From the NCBI GenBank assembly GCA_035048495.1, contig CM068553.1:18787190-18851189 (forward strand): a stretch of 64,000 bases of DNA, given 5' to 3'. Each line of letters starts with the position of its first letter. Position 1 is the first letter of the stretch. The notes beneath the pieces were generated by a model. The model made no database searches. It worked only from the letters and a program-made list of their open reading frames with translations, and had not been told where the DNA came from. This document shows positions 46,891-60,526 of the stretch, in pieces. The stretch comes from Euptelea pleiosperma (taxonomy: Eukaryota; Streptophyta; Magnoliopsida; Ranunculales; Eupteleaceae). A program made the translations under genes and the position numbers.

Positions 46891-49642
46891 TGATAATAGG
46901 GTTTTTCCGCGTCGTTGGTTACGGAAACCCTAGAATCAACAAGATTTGTAATTTATCCGAGATTCCTGCAAGATTTAAACAATTCTTTGCACAGTGGGAA
47001 GTGTCGGATGTCGATCCGCACTCGGGGTTAGTTCGTGCAACCAAGAACATAAAATGATGAATTTTTATCAGAACTATGGAGAGGTGAGAGTGGTGGAGAG
47101 TTAGGGATTGAAAACATTCTTTTGAGTTGATTGCTGCAAACCATGAACTACAATATTAATGAAAAAGAGGCGAAATATCCAAATAACTCCGAAGAACTTT
47201 CATAACATCAAAATTCATTACAATGCTTAGATAAATCTTAAACTATGATAAAACAATTAATCAACTGGAAAGCAATTAAAAAAAACACTAAAATAGATGA
47301 GAGAGAAAAAGGAAAAGAATGAGATTTCTAGAGAGAGAAAGAGACGAAGGAGAGAGAACGCTAGAGAGAACTAGAGAGAGAAACTAAGGGAGGAGAGAGA
47401 AAGTGAGAAATATAGAACCCTAAAGAGAGAAAAGAGAGATAGATCTAGAGAGAGAATGTAAAAGAGAAGGAGAGAGAAATCTATTTTAGGCTTACCTTTT
47501 AGTCACGTGAGCGGCCTATGCGATCATCCAAGTGGAGAACGATGAGGATGGTATGCATGCGATGATGGAGGCTTGCGGTAATGGAGGATGGGTAGGGTAG
47601 CACTCATCCTATTCTCCTCTCTTCATCTGATGATGAATAGAAGAGCTAGCCATGAGGATGCGGGCCACAAACACACAATGGTTGCTGGCTGCTTGAGGTG
47701 ATGGCTGGCTGCTAGAGGCGATAAGATGGTGCACCGGTGGAGGGCTGGGCGGTGGTGAACCAGGTAAGTGACGATCTCATCTCCTCCACTTCTTCATCTT
47801 CTTCTCATCCTTTTTTTTTTTTTTATTCTTCAAAGTGAGAGAGAGAGAGAGAGAGAGAGATAGCAGACGTTTTGGGGAGGTGAATGGAGGAAAATGGAGT
47901 GAGATGTGAGGGAGATGAACGACCTGCTGGTGGTTGTATGGTTGCAGGCCGTGATGGCTAGATGTTGCAGGTTGCAACCACGGTGGCTGGTGGAGACGTT
48001 GAAGGAAGAGGGAGGCGTCCCTCTTGTGGCTGGTGGCAGCAAGGGAGTTACAGATCTGAGTTGAGCACGCGTGGAGAGGGTGTTCTTCACCGAAGTTTCA
48101 TGGGAGGAGAAGCCACTTGCAGGTTCAGATCGTGCATGGGGTTGTAGGGTGAAACGGACTGGAGTTGCAGGTTGCAACTCCAGCAACGTTAAAGAGAGAT
48201 GGAGGTTGCTGCTCCGTTGCAAGAGGATGGTGAGGTCAGACCTGCAACTCCGTGTTGCAGGTCTTAGTAGATATCATGGAAGACGCTGCCGGCTGGAGTT
48301 GCAGGCTGCAACTCCGGTAGAAAACGGTAATGACAAAAACGAAAAAAAATTGAGAAGAAGAAGAAGAAGAAGAAGAAGAAAAAGAAGAAGAAGACGAAGA
48401 AGGAGGAGGAAGAGAAGAACCAGATGGCCGGAGTTGCTGCCTGCAACTCCGGCGAAGATGGAGGAGGAAGAAGATGGAAGAAGAAGAGGAGAAAGAAAGA
48501 GCAGAAGACGACGAAAACGTCGGGGGAGTTTTGGGGGAAGGAGAGGAAGAGATTGGAGGGGATTAGGGTTCGAACGAACCCCTCTCCTTCTCCTTTTAAA
48601 GCTCCCTATTTCCTTTAATGGAAATAGGGTATTTTTTGAAAATAAAAAATATGAAATTTTTTTTTTTTAAGTAAAACATTACTTTTCTATGGGGAATCTC
48701 CCCATTTAGTGGACCCCCCATTTTTTAAAAATTTAATTAAAATTATTTTGAAATTCACGGGGTCCACTAACTGGTCGGACAGCGGGTCGATGATGATGGG
48801 CCCGGCTACTGGCCCACATGGATTGATGATGTCCATCGTCTCACAAGATGATGTGACAGACAGTCTGATGGCGATCGGATGGATGGTGACTTGATTGGGA
48901 CCCAGATTGGTAGATCGACGGATCTAGAGAGATCCAACGGTCCGATTGAAGATCCAACGGTCCGATGGAAGATCCAACGGTCAGAAAGCTAAGGGAGATG
49001 AGATAGAGCCGATGGGCAGGAGTTTTGGGGTTAGGTCAGTAGATTCGAGGACCGAGAGATAAAGAAAGAGAGAGAATAAGGAGAGATGAGAGAGAAAGTA
49101 TCAGAAAATAGAGAGAAAAGCACTAGCGGAGGGTCTGGAACCCTGGTCTTCACTGTGACCATCCTCACGCTTCTCCAGTAGAGTCGACTATCATTCTTTG
49201 CTGACTCATGTGGCTTTAAACGCTTTGGTCCGTCTCTTGGTCATTGGCTCTCCTGCTCTCTTCGTTCTTTGGGCTGGCTTTTTGGTCCTCTTATTCAGCC
49301 CATATTTGGCCCATATCTTCTAGTCATAGCATGTGGGCTCTTTAAGCTTTGATAATGGGCTTTCATGATCGATTTGGGCCCACAAGTCTCGAGAATCGTG
49401 CCATCGGGGTTTCCTACGACAGAAGAAGCACGTAATGAGACTTTATCAGAACGGCTTAATATCTAGACTTCCGAAAATATGTTTAATGCATGCAAATATA
49501 CCATTTCGTCCAGAAAAGTGTGTTCTACGCAACAGAAGAGACTATTACGTAGAAAAGTAGATAAATAGAGCATTTTACGTAGGAGAATGCAATAACGCTA
49601 AAAGGATAATTGCTTAAAATAAGCACTTTTGAGCGAATATCA
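46891..49642 (-). mobile_element. Solo LTR L, Athila-type family, in the Tat leader (TSD caagc)
   Basis: Minus-strand termini are TGATATTCGC at 49642 and CCCTATTATCA at 46891, a changed but recognisable 3' end. It is flanked by caagc at 46886-46890 and 49643-49647 and is 2752 bp long. It has TACGTA motifs, a T-arm-like hairpin near 49125-49145, a GGGTTCG/CGAACCC palindrome near 48567, a GAA run, four CCGGAGTTGC-type palindromes (48159-48182, 48241-48260, 48294-48317 and 48428-48452), a donor AAG/GTAAGC at 47495 and an acceptor CTTGCAG at 46976. No gene is seen. Confidence 0.92.
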
Positions 49643-51348
49643 CAAGCCCCTTCAAGATTTAACACATCGGGTTACTGATATTCGCTTAAAAGTGCGTATT
49701 TTTCACAGTTATCTTATAAGCATTATCACACTCTCCTACGTTAAATTGCTTTAATTATCCACTTTTCTACGTAAGAGTCTCTTTCATTGCGTAGAACACA
49801 CTTTTCTGGACGAAATGATATATTTGCATGCATTAAACGCATTTCTGGAAGTTTAGATATGAAGACGTTTTGATCAAGTCTCATTACGTGCTTTTCTCTT
49901 GCAGGAAATTCGATCGGGCTATTCTCGAGACTTGCGGGCCCACGATCAACCCCAGAAGCTTCTATCAAGTCTACAATCAATATGGGAAATGATCAACAAG
50001 ACCAAGTCAACTAGCCACAAGGGCAGATATTAAATGAAGATATGGGCCACGTATGGACTGAGCCACAGGATCAAAATGTCTGAACTAAGACAAAATGAAC
50101 TATAATCAAGCCCATCTCAAGATCGAAGAAATTGCCAAGATCCGATCGATCAATCCACGGTCAATGGTGAGTATCTCGAACAAGAAGAACAGTATGCCAA
50201 CATGAGATGTTTGCAAGCTTCTGGGCCTCCGACAAAGTTGTCAGACAAGGTGAAACCAAGCATATGGACCAATGGTGGGCCAACATCATGTAGCGGGGAA
50301 TTGGACAAATGACCTTAGGGGCTGGAATAAAAGGTTGGGTTATTCGACAAGTGGAAAACGTGTTGAAATAATGCGGGACCCACTTGTAAAAATGCTGGAT
50401 CGGTGACTTCTATGCAAAGGTGTGAAGCAACAACAAATTGCGACATGTACCCATGGTAGCACGTGTGAAAAATATAGATCAATAGCCAACCATGGGTACA
50501 AAGGGTTCAAGAAGAAGTATGTGGACAAAAGCTACCATGGTGGACCATCACATGGGCTGGTGTGGGGCCCATGTGATACTAGACAAATTGATAGAAGAAG
50601 AGAAGGAGGTGGCTGTGTTGCTGGAACTTAATGTGTAAGGATGCATGGCAGCAAGTTTATGTGCTAAAGGAGGCAGCCACTTGCTAAGTTGTTGATGGTG
50701 GGGTCCATGCTAGGTGTCAAGATATCACCTCTCCATACTTCTCCACATAAAAAAAGCATGCCACTCCCCAAAGGGAAACCACCTTCTTTAATATTTCCAT
50801 GGTTTCCCAAAACCAAAAATAGAAAACTACCTTCCTTAATATCTCCATGGTTTTGAAACCTTGGAGCAGCCACTTGGGGCCCACAAGAATCCAACGGCTG
50901 TGATGATATCAAGACCTCCCTTTTTTGGTTTAAAAGGGAGGACTTACCCTAATGGAAAGGCTCTCTTTCCCTCATTCCCCCACACTTTTGCAAAATCCTA
51001 GCCGCCCCCCCCCTGAGTGAGAAAAACCTCCACGTTTTTACCATTATTCTCCATCTCCCATCTCTACCCCACGTCTCCCACTCTTGAGCAAAATGGCTCC
51101 CCTTCTCCACCATAACCAGGACGGTGCTGCGACAACCCCACGAAGAACATCACGTTGCTACTATCCTCACGGAGCAACACCACAAGGAACGCCTCCAGTT
51201 TCTTCAACGGTGATGCAACCCTCTCCTCACCTAGCCACCAAAAATCAAAAAAAAAAAGAGGAAAAGAGAGAAGAAGAAGAGAGAGGACAGGGTGCAAACT
51301 TGGTGCGCCCCTCCTCCTTGCCGTTGCTCCCTTCCACCACTGCCTAGT

Positions 51349-54300
51349 TGATATTTGCTCAAAAGTGCTCATTTTAAGCAATTATCCTTTTAGCGTTATT
51401 GCATTCTCCTACGTAAAATGCTCTATTTATCTACTTTTCTACATAATAGTCTCTTCTGTTGCGTAGAACACACTTTTCTGGACGAAATGGTATATTTGCA
51501 TGCATTAAACACATTTCTGGAAGTCTAGACATTAAGTCATTCTGATAAAGTCTCATTACGCGCTTCTTCTGTTGCAGAAAACCCCGATGGGACAATTCTC
51601 GAGACTTGCGAGCCCACATCGATCAGGAAAGCCCATTATCAAAGCTTAAAGAGCCCACATGCTATGACTAGAAGATATGGGCCAAATATGGGCTGAATAA
51701 GAAGACCAAAAAGCCAGCCCAAAGAACGAAGAGAGTAGGAGGGCCAATGACCAAGAGATGGACCAAAGCATTTAAAGCCACATGAGTCAGCAAGGAATGA
51801 TAGTCTACTCTACTGGAGAAGCGTGAGGATGGTCACAGTGAAGACCAGGGTTCCAAACCCTCTGCCAATACTTTTATCTCCATTTTCTGATATTTTCTCT
51901 CTCCTCCCCCTAATTTTCTATCTCGTCTCTCCTTATTCTCTCTTTTTTCATCTCTCGGTCATCGGATCTACTGACCTAACCCCAGAACTCCTGCCCGTTG
52001 GCTCTGGCCCATCTCCCTAAGCTATCGGACTGTTGGATCTCCATCGGACCATTGGATCGTCCATCAGACCGTCGGATCTCTCTAAATCTGTCGGCCTGCC
52101 AATCTGGATCCTGATCAAGTCATCTTCAGTTTGACCATCAGATTGTCTGTCACATCATCTTGTGAGATGATGGACATCATCAATCCATGTGGGCCAGTAA
52201 CCGGGCCCATCATCATCGACCCGCTACCCGACCATTTAGTGGACCCCGTGAATTTCAAAATAATTTAAATTAAATTCTAAAAAAAGGGGGGGTCCACTAA
52301 ATGGGGAAATTCCCCAATCTCTTTAAGGAAATAAGGAAGCTTTTTAAGGGAAAGAAAAGGGTTCGTTGGAACTTTAATCTCTCTCCCATCTCCACCTCTT
52401 CTTCTTCAAAACCGTTCCCGACTTTTTCCTTTCTTTCTTCTTCTTCCTTTCTTCTTCTTCTTCTTCTTCTTCTTCTTTTTCTCCTTTTCCGGCGAGAACC
52501 TGCAACTCCGGTAGGTTCATCTTCCATGCCTTCTTCTTCCCTTCTTCTTCTCTTCTGCCCTCTTCCTCTTCTGTTTCCCCTTCTTCACCGATCGCCTGCA
52601 CCTCAGCCTACTCCTCCTCCTTTCTTTTTCTTGTTGTTGTTCTTCTTCTTCTTCAATCTTCTTCTGCCGGAGTTGCAGCCAGCAACTTTGACCGCCTTCT
52701 CCTTCTTCTTCATTCTCTTTTGTCCCATCTTCTTCTTCTTCTTCTGTTCTTCTCTGCAGGTTTCTCCGCCCAACACCTCCTCCTTGCTCTACTTCTACAA
52801 GTACCACGCGACCACCTGCAACTCCTCCTTTCCTCCATCTTTTCCTCTCCACATTCGTCACCACCACATCCAGCACCGCCTGCTGCCCCAACCCCTGCGC
52901 TGCCACCTCCGTTTACAACCACCATACGCCCCTGCTCCTCCTCTACCGCCCAGCACTTCATCCATAGGCCGCGACTGTCACGCCCCAAATTCGGATACCC
53001 AAATACGACCCAAAAATCCGTGGATCGACCCGTACCCGAACCCAGAGGTGATCCACGAATGTCCCCTAGCGGTCCAATTAGGTCAATTAGACTACTAAGG
53101 TTCATTCGAAAACCCACTAAGTAAAAAAAAAGAGAATCTAGATGTAGGAAACAAATAATTCAAATAATTTATAATTCAAATAATTCAATCAATCAACTAA
53201 ATGTGGAGAGATGGAAGTGAGAACATGCTCTCAATCAAAGGCTTACATGCCCGTGAAAATAAATAAATAATGTTATAAAATAATCAAATACAACTTTCTA
53301 AAGTGTAGGATCGACTCCCAAATCCTCGCCGATCTCCTCGAATGCACCGGAGTCTTTCGTCTCAAAATCATCTCACGTATCCGGCTCCTCAAAATCTGAA
53401 AATGGTATCGGTGTAGCACCGTGAGCCGAGGCCCAGTAATACAACAGTGTGCATGGTATGATATCATACTATACAAGTTTTTTTAATCAAGGTATGCATC
53501 TCAATCGTATAATACTAATGGCATGAATATGAGGATGAATGCAGATGAGTAAGGGATGCCAATGCAACTAGTACCCATAACCACATAGGGTCTCCATCTC
53601 CTTCCCGCACTGGGAGCGGTCTCATCGACCCATCTGCAGGATATAATAACGTCTGGGGCCTTTCACCCTAGGGTACCGAACCCTGATTAATTGATAAAAC
53701 CAATATAAACGTATATAATGTACTTCAACCCCGTTCCCTTATGCACCCCTTATATGAAATGACGTGATGATCATAGTATGACAACAAGATGTACTAGGGT
53801 TACATGACATAAGCACACATGTATTTAGCATTTAAATAAAAATATAAAATAAACCAATAATCATTAAGAGTAATAATATGGGAACGAATTAGGGTTAACC
53901 ATGAATAACATGTAACAATCACCGAAGGTCACGATCAACACGGATGAATAATAAAAGTAGAAATCACAAGACAATCCAACACACCATGGCCGAACCCTAT
54001 GAGGGATCCATGACACAAGGTCGAACCCTAAAGAGGGATCCAAGACACTTGGCTGAACCCTATGAGGGATCCAAGACACATGGGTGGGATCCCCATGCAT
54101 ACAAGTATAGGTCGAACCATCTAGGTATAATAGTCAATAAGACATGATCAAATATCACAATCAACATCGATGAATAATATAAGTGAAAATCGCAAGAGAA
54201 TCCAACACGCTATGGCCGAACTCTATGAGGGATCCATGACATAATGTCGAACCCTAAAGAGGGATCCAAGACACTTGGCCGAACCCTATGAGAGATCCAA

Positions 54301-57300
54301 GACACATGGGTGGGATCCCCATGCATACAGGTATAGGTCAAACCATCTAGGGTTTAGTCAAACAACAAGGTTAAAACCTAAATAGTTAATAATCATGACT
54401 AAACCACGAACAATTAATAGGTTTTTTACAAAAAATATACTGCATTATAAAAATCATAACTAAATAAATATGAATTAAAAAAGTATAAACTCAATGGATT
54501 TAAAAATTAGATTCATAGAGGTTTTTAAAAAAAATAAATAAAAAAAATTTAGATTCAAAATATAGGTCAAAACTCTTAATTAATTGGGCTGGACAGAATC
54601 TGGGATACAGAAAAGTCCCGCATATTTGAAAAATCATAACTTAATCAATACAAATCAGAAAAATACAAACTCAAATGTTATAAAAACTAGATTTAAGGAA
54701 GTATTGAGGAAAAAGAAATAGAAAAATATTTAGATTCAAAATATGAGTCGAAACCCTTAATGAAGTGGGTCGGACAGAATCTGGGATTCTGGGTTTTATA
54801 GAAAAGTCTAACACATTTAAAAAATCATAACTAAATCAATACAAATTAGAAAAATACAAACTCAAAGGTTCTAGAAACTAGATTGATAGAGGTATCTGTG
54901 AAAAATAATTAAAAAAATATTTAGGTTAAAAATATAGATTGAAATCTCAAGTGAAGTGGACCGTGTAAAATCTGGAATTTTGGGCTTTACAGAAAAGTCC
55001 AGCATGTTTGAAAAATCATAACTTAATCAATACAAATCAGAAAAATATAAACTCAAAGGTTCTAGAAATTAGATTGATAGAGGTATCTATGAAAAATAAT
55101 TAGAAAAATATTTAGGTTAAAAATATAGATTGAAATCTCAAGTGAAGTGGACCGTGTAAAATCTGGAATTTTGGGCTTTACAGAAAAGTCCAGCACGTTT
55201 GAAAAATCATAACTTAATCAATACAAATCAGAAAAATATAAACTTAAAGGTTCTAGAAATTAGATTGATAGAGGTATCCATGAAAAATAATTAGAAAAAT
55301 ATTTAAATTAAAAATATAGATCGAAATCCCAAGTGAATCGGACTGTGTAAAATCTAAAATTCTGGGTTTTTTGGTGAAGTCATACAACTTAGAAAAATCA
55401 TAACTTAATCAATAAAAATCAAAAAAATACAAACTAAACGATTTTGAAAAATACATTCACATAGTATTTAGAAAAAAATAATTATAAAAATATTTAAATT
55501 ATAAAAATACAACGAAAATAATAAAGAACATAATCATCTGTTATAAGTACAAAATAGATCATGGCCAAACCCATCATGGTGGCCCAAAATAAAGATCAAC
55601 CCAATAAGAATAAAGTAAATATTGTTAAAATTAATTTATAATGAATATCAACCATTATCTAATGAAAGAGAAACAAAATCTTGAAGAAAAATAAGTATAA
55701 GATGGATCAAGCGCACTTACCTCAAGGTTTCTTGAACTTTAATGAAAATCAAAAGTTTCTTCAAATTTGAAAGTCGTCGGATCGTCCTCTCTTCGGAGTA
55801 TGTTCTTCAAATCGGAGTCCCCGTCAATTCTCCCTTCTTGCTCGAGTGCGATCGGTGTCCGGATAAAGGTTTAATGGAGCTTTCTCTATTTTTCAATGGA
55901 GTTGAGTTTATGAAAGCTTCTAAAGCTTTAGGGTTTTTCATAAATAGGTTTAGGGAAGGATTAGGGTTTCTATGTTAGTGAAAATCGTAACTATCAAAGG
56001 GATGACTTTTTCAACCCTCAAAAACTTATATTTTACACTACTAATGGGTTAGAAATGGGTCCAAGGCCCATATATAACAACTAGGCTCAATTAAAATTAT
56101 TATTAAGCCCAAAAGGCTTCTAGATTGACCATACGGGCCCACCCAACAATCATAACATAAATAATTATAAATCAATTCAATCAAACTATATTATATAATT
56201 TAAAAGTCCATACAATAAGGTATTGACACATGTCATACACACAAATCATAAAAATGTTCAAAATCCTAGAAAAGTGTCAAATGACATTGGAATGACCCGA
56301 AAGTGATTTGCGGATCCCACGCTTATTAAATAAATAAAATATAATTAAATATTATTTTTGAAAAATATGCGAATGGTAGGAAGTTCAAAAATTATAAAAA
56401 TACTATTTTTGTCAAAATCTCCCAAAATCTTTGACTAGAGTTTTTATGTCTCAGAAAAGCTTCCAAATTTCACAAGTAAGTTGATAAGGATAAAATAGAA
56501 ATATTTTTGGAGTCTCGGGCCCACAAAATAATTTTTTTATAAAAGTTCTGGAATGTTAGCTGGGGAAAGAAAAAGTCCCCTACAAATTATGGTTCATTAT
56601 ATTTAGTAAGAAATTTAGCCCTAAAGAGCGAGTTTCAAAAATAGCAGTTTTTTTTAAAATTGTTAGAATTAAACCAAATTAAATACACATACTCAAGCAT
56701 GATATTAAACAATATAAACAATAATAAGAGTCCGAAAAAGGTTTAGATTTGCATTATTAGGTGAATTTACAATAATACTATAGAACGAAAGTTCAGGGTA
56801 TTACAGCGACCTCCATTGAGGCTGGCGCAACCAGCGCCTCCACCACAACCATCAAACCCTCATCGCTGCAACCTCCTTGAATCCCACCATTGCTAGAGCG
56901 ACTTCAGGCCATTTCCAAGAGGTTTTCTCCCCAACCTGCTCTTACCCGAACCAGCATCTGTCAATGTAACTACCAATTGGTCAGCCCTCTTATACTCACG
57001 GCGTCACCATGGAAGCTAGCCGACCGGCAAGTACAACTCAAATCCAAGCCGCCCTGATCACTTTCGGACCATTGGATCCGGTCTTCATCTCCAGAACGTT
57101 GCTGGGGTAGCGCATCAAACATCTCCAGCCAATCTTTGCTGGCTTATCCCGATCGTGTTCAAGCTAAGCGCAAAACGGTGAGGTGTTTATCTCTCTCTAG
57201 ATCTTTATCTCCCCTAGTTCTTTCTCTCTCTCTCTCCCTAGTTTTCCCTATCTAAATTAGTTTTCTCTCTCTACCTTTAGTTAGTTAGTATTTCTTTAAG

Positions 57301-57722
57301 AATAACTTCTCTCTTAGATTAGTTTTAATTTTTATTTTTTATTTTTATCCTTCATTGTAAACAATTTATTTTGATTTAATAAAATTAGTTTTCTTTTGTG
57401 TTTTTTTTCATAATCGTTCTTTTAGTTAATGGTAATGTTGAATTTATTTGTTCATTAATTTCTTTAATTGAGAACCAATCTCCAAAAAAATTTTGTTTTA
57501 AACTTCGATCCACCCATCTCATCCTTCCATCAATTTTTGATAAAAAATCTATCATTTTATGTTCTTGATTGCGCTAACTAATCCCGAGTGCGGATCGACA
57601 TTCGACACGAATCCACAATACAAACCTATAATTTTGCAAGATTTTTGAGGCTCGGATCACATTACAAATCTTGTTGATTCTAGGGTTTCCGTAACCAACG
57701 ACGCAGAATAACCCTACTTTCA
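51349..57722 (+). mobile_element. Solo LTR I, Athila-type family, inserted in LTR J and hosting LTR H
   Basis: It starts TGATATTTGC and ends CCCTACTTTCA. The flanks are ctagt (51344-51348) and ccagt (57723-57727), a TSD with one mismatch. Net of H it is 2539 bp. It has TACGTA in the 5' block (the second motif reads TACATA), a T-arm-like hairpin near 51844-51862, a TTC run (52430-52480), half of a CCGGAGTTGC palindrome (near 52667), a donor ACG/GTGAGG at 57178 and a damaged acceptor (TTTTGCAAG, 57640). The 265-codon ORF at 52301-53098 is translated LTR that runs into H. Confidence 0.9.
52976..56805 (-). mobile_element. Solo LTR H, second LTR family, inserted in LTR I (TSD gcgac)
   Basis: On the minus strand it starts TGTAATACCC at 56805 and ends GGGGCGTGACA at 52976; gcgac flanks it at 52971-52975 and 56806-56810. 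At 3830 bp it is the opposite-orientation homologue of G, with the same two internal tandem arrays. It is the innermost insertion of the right-hand nest (H in I in J in Tat), so among the youngest. Confidence 0.93.
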
Positions 57723-58030
57723 CCAGTCCACTCCACCGTCCATAGTTGCTGGTTCGGCCAGCAAGTTCTCCAACTACTATGTCTTCTCCACCTCCATCAA
57801 AGCCACTCCATGCTTCAACCTGCAACTAGCCGGCGCACCACCACCCAACAAAGAAAGAAAAAAAATATATAAGATAAGAGAAGAAGAAGAAGGAGGAGGA
57901 GGGCGGACTCTCACCTTCTCGCTGCTGGCGCTCTCCCTTTCTTCCTCCGGTGTGAAACTTCACGGTTGCTGCCACTTGCAGGTCAGTCACCACCAAGCCG
58001 TCATCCTCCACCGTTTAATCATGGGAGAAC

Positions 58031-59520
58031 TGAAAATAGGATTTTTCCGCGTCGTTGGTTACGGAAACCCTAACTTCAACACAATTTGTAATATATCCAG
58101 TTTTATTCCTACAAAATTTAAGAATTCTTGCACAGAGGAAAGTATGTCGGATGTCGATCCGCACTCGGGGTTAGTTCGCGCAATTCAAACATTTAAAATA
58201 ACGGAATATTGCTAGAAAAATGGTGGAGAGGTGAGAATGATGGTGTGATTAAAAACATCTTTTAGTGATTTAAAAGAGATAATTTTATCAACTAATCAAT
58301 ATAAATAAACGGGAACAAAAACACAAAATGGAAAAGAGACATTTATTCATTAAAAATAATTGAGATTACAAGATGAATAACACAAGATTAAACTAGAAAG
58401 TTTGAAATATTAGCCTAAAAAAAATGTAAAGGTAGAGAGAGAAAGTCCTACAGCCTAGTAAGAGAAAGTCTAGTGAGAGAAAAAGTTGAGATCTAGAGAG
58501 AGAATGTTTCTAGAAAGAAAGAAAAGGTCACTTACCATTGGAGGATTGGCCGGGGAAAATGGTGATGCTCGGGGTGCGAATGATGGAGATGGTGAGGTCA
58601 TGGCGGTGTGGGGTTGTATAGCCGGTGATGCGAGTCACCGGTGCACGCTTGGAGAAGATGGAGTGTAGGCTGCCAGCTTTAATGGTGAAGGGCAGCACTA
58701 GGAGGGGAAACCGCTGGTGAGTAGCATGGCTGGTGATGGAGGAGCAGGCTGAATCGTGGCTGTAATATGGTAGATGGTAGACTGTTGGGCAGCGGCTTTG
58801 CACGGCGTAATGTAGGCAGTCCACAACGTTGCACTAGTAGCAACGTGGGAGAAAAGATGGTAGACAGGCTGGGCGGTAGCGTAACAGGTAAGGGTGCCTC
58901 CTCCTCCCTTTTTCTTTTTCTTCTATCCTTCCTGGTTCTTTTTCTTTTTTTTTTTTTTTTTTGTTTTTTTTTTGGGAAGAGATGGGGGAAGACGGTAAGA
59001 TAGAGGGGTGGCTTTCACGGTTTTAGGGGATGGTTCACCGGACTGTGGAGTTTCCGGTGAACACTTGCAGGTGGGGCGAGCTGGGCACGCACACAAGCAG
59101 CAAGAAGGCGCGGTGTTTTCCGGCAGGTGGTGGTGTTGCTGTTTGCAACACCAGAACGGTGTGTGCAGCACCATGAGTAGAGGTGGCGAAGAGGTGGATT
59201 GATGGCTTGCAGGTCGGTGGAGAGGTGAGCAAGGGGCTGGTGGTGGTGTTTGGCGGCGGAACTAGTAGGTAGGAGGCGGTGGACGGTGCTGCGAGCCGGA
59301 GTTGCAGGCTGCAACTCCGGTAGAGGGCGTGACAAAGAAGATGAAGAAGATGAAGCAAAGAAGAGAGAAAATGGGGCCAAAGAGGAGGGAATCCGTGCGG
59401 GATTGATAGGGGGAGAGAATGGAAGAGATTGGAGGGGGATTAGGGTTCGAACGAACCCTTCTCCCTCCTCTTATAAAGCTCCCTATTTCCATTAATGGAA
59501 ATAGGGTATTTTTTGAAAAT

Positions 59521-59582
<62 letters not shown>

Positions 59583-60526
59583 TAAGTAAAAACCTACTTT
59601 TCTATGGGGAATCTCCCCAATTAGTGGACCCCCCATTTAATTAAAATTATTTTGAAATTCGCGGGGTCCACTAACTGGTCGGACAGCGGGTCGATGAACA
59701 TGGGCCCGGCTATTGGCCCACATGGACTGATGATGTCCATCGTCTCACAAGATGATGTGATAGACATTCTGATGGCGATCGGATGGATGGTGACTTGATT
59801 GGGACTCAGATTGGTGGATCGACGGATCTAGAGAGATCCAACGGTCCGATTGAAGATCCAACGGTCAGAAAGCTAAGGGAGATGAGATAGAGCTGATGGG
59901 CAGGAGTTCTGGGGTTAGGTCAGTAGATTCGAGGACCGAGAGATGAAGAGAGAGAGAGAATAAGGAGAGATGAGAGAAAAAGTATCAAAAAAAATGGAAA
60001 AAAGCACTGGCAGAGGGTCTGGAACCCTGGTCTTCACTGTGACCATCCTCACGCTTCTCCAGTAGAGTCGACTATCATTCTTTGCTGACTCATGTGGCTT
60101 TAAACGCTTTGGTCCGTCTCTTGGTCATTGGCTCTCCTGCTCTCTTCGTTATTTGGGCCGGCTTTTTGGTCCTCTGATTCAGCCCATATTTGGCCCATAT
60201 CTTCTAGTCATAGCATGTGGGCTCTTTAAGCTTTGATAATGGGCTTTCATGATCGATTTGGGCCCACAAGTCTCGAGAATCATCCCATCGGGGTTTCCTG
60301 CGACAGAAGAAGCGCGTAATGAGACTCTATCAGAACGGCTTAAAATCTAGACTTCCGAAAATGTGTTTAATGCATGCCAATATACCATTTCGTCCAGAAA
60401 AGTGTGTTCTACGCAATAGAAGAGACTCTTACGTAGAAAAGTAGATAAATAGAGCCTTTTACGTAGGAGAGTGCGATAACGCTAAACGGATAATTGCTTA
60501 AAATAAGCACTTTTGAGCGAATATCA
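58031..60526 (-). mobile_element. Solo LTR K, Athila-type family, inserted in LTR J (TSD agaac)
   Basis: Minus-strand termini are TGATATTCGC at 60526 and CCTATTTTCA at 58031; agaac flanks it at 58026-58030 and 60527-60531. Length is 2496 bp. It has TACGTA motifs, a T-arm-like hairpin near 60012-60030, a TTTATAAGAG TATA-like box near 59472, an (AT)n run at 59536-59579, a GGGTTCG/CGAACCC palindrome near 59444, a CCGGAGTTGC palindrome (59296-59320), a donor ATG/GTAAGT at 58535 and an acceptor TTTTGTAG at 58109. Confidence 0.93.

Noticed and set aside
52301..53098. 265-codon plus-strand ORF as a gene
   Set aside because: It crosses the border between LTR I and the inserted LTR H at 52976 and is largely translated TTC microsatellite.
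35155..60526. LTRs F and K as the two ends of one element because both are flanked by agaac
   Set aside because: They are in opposite orientations and each has its own matching agaac on both sides, so the shared sequence is coincidence.
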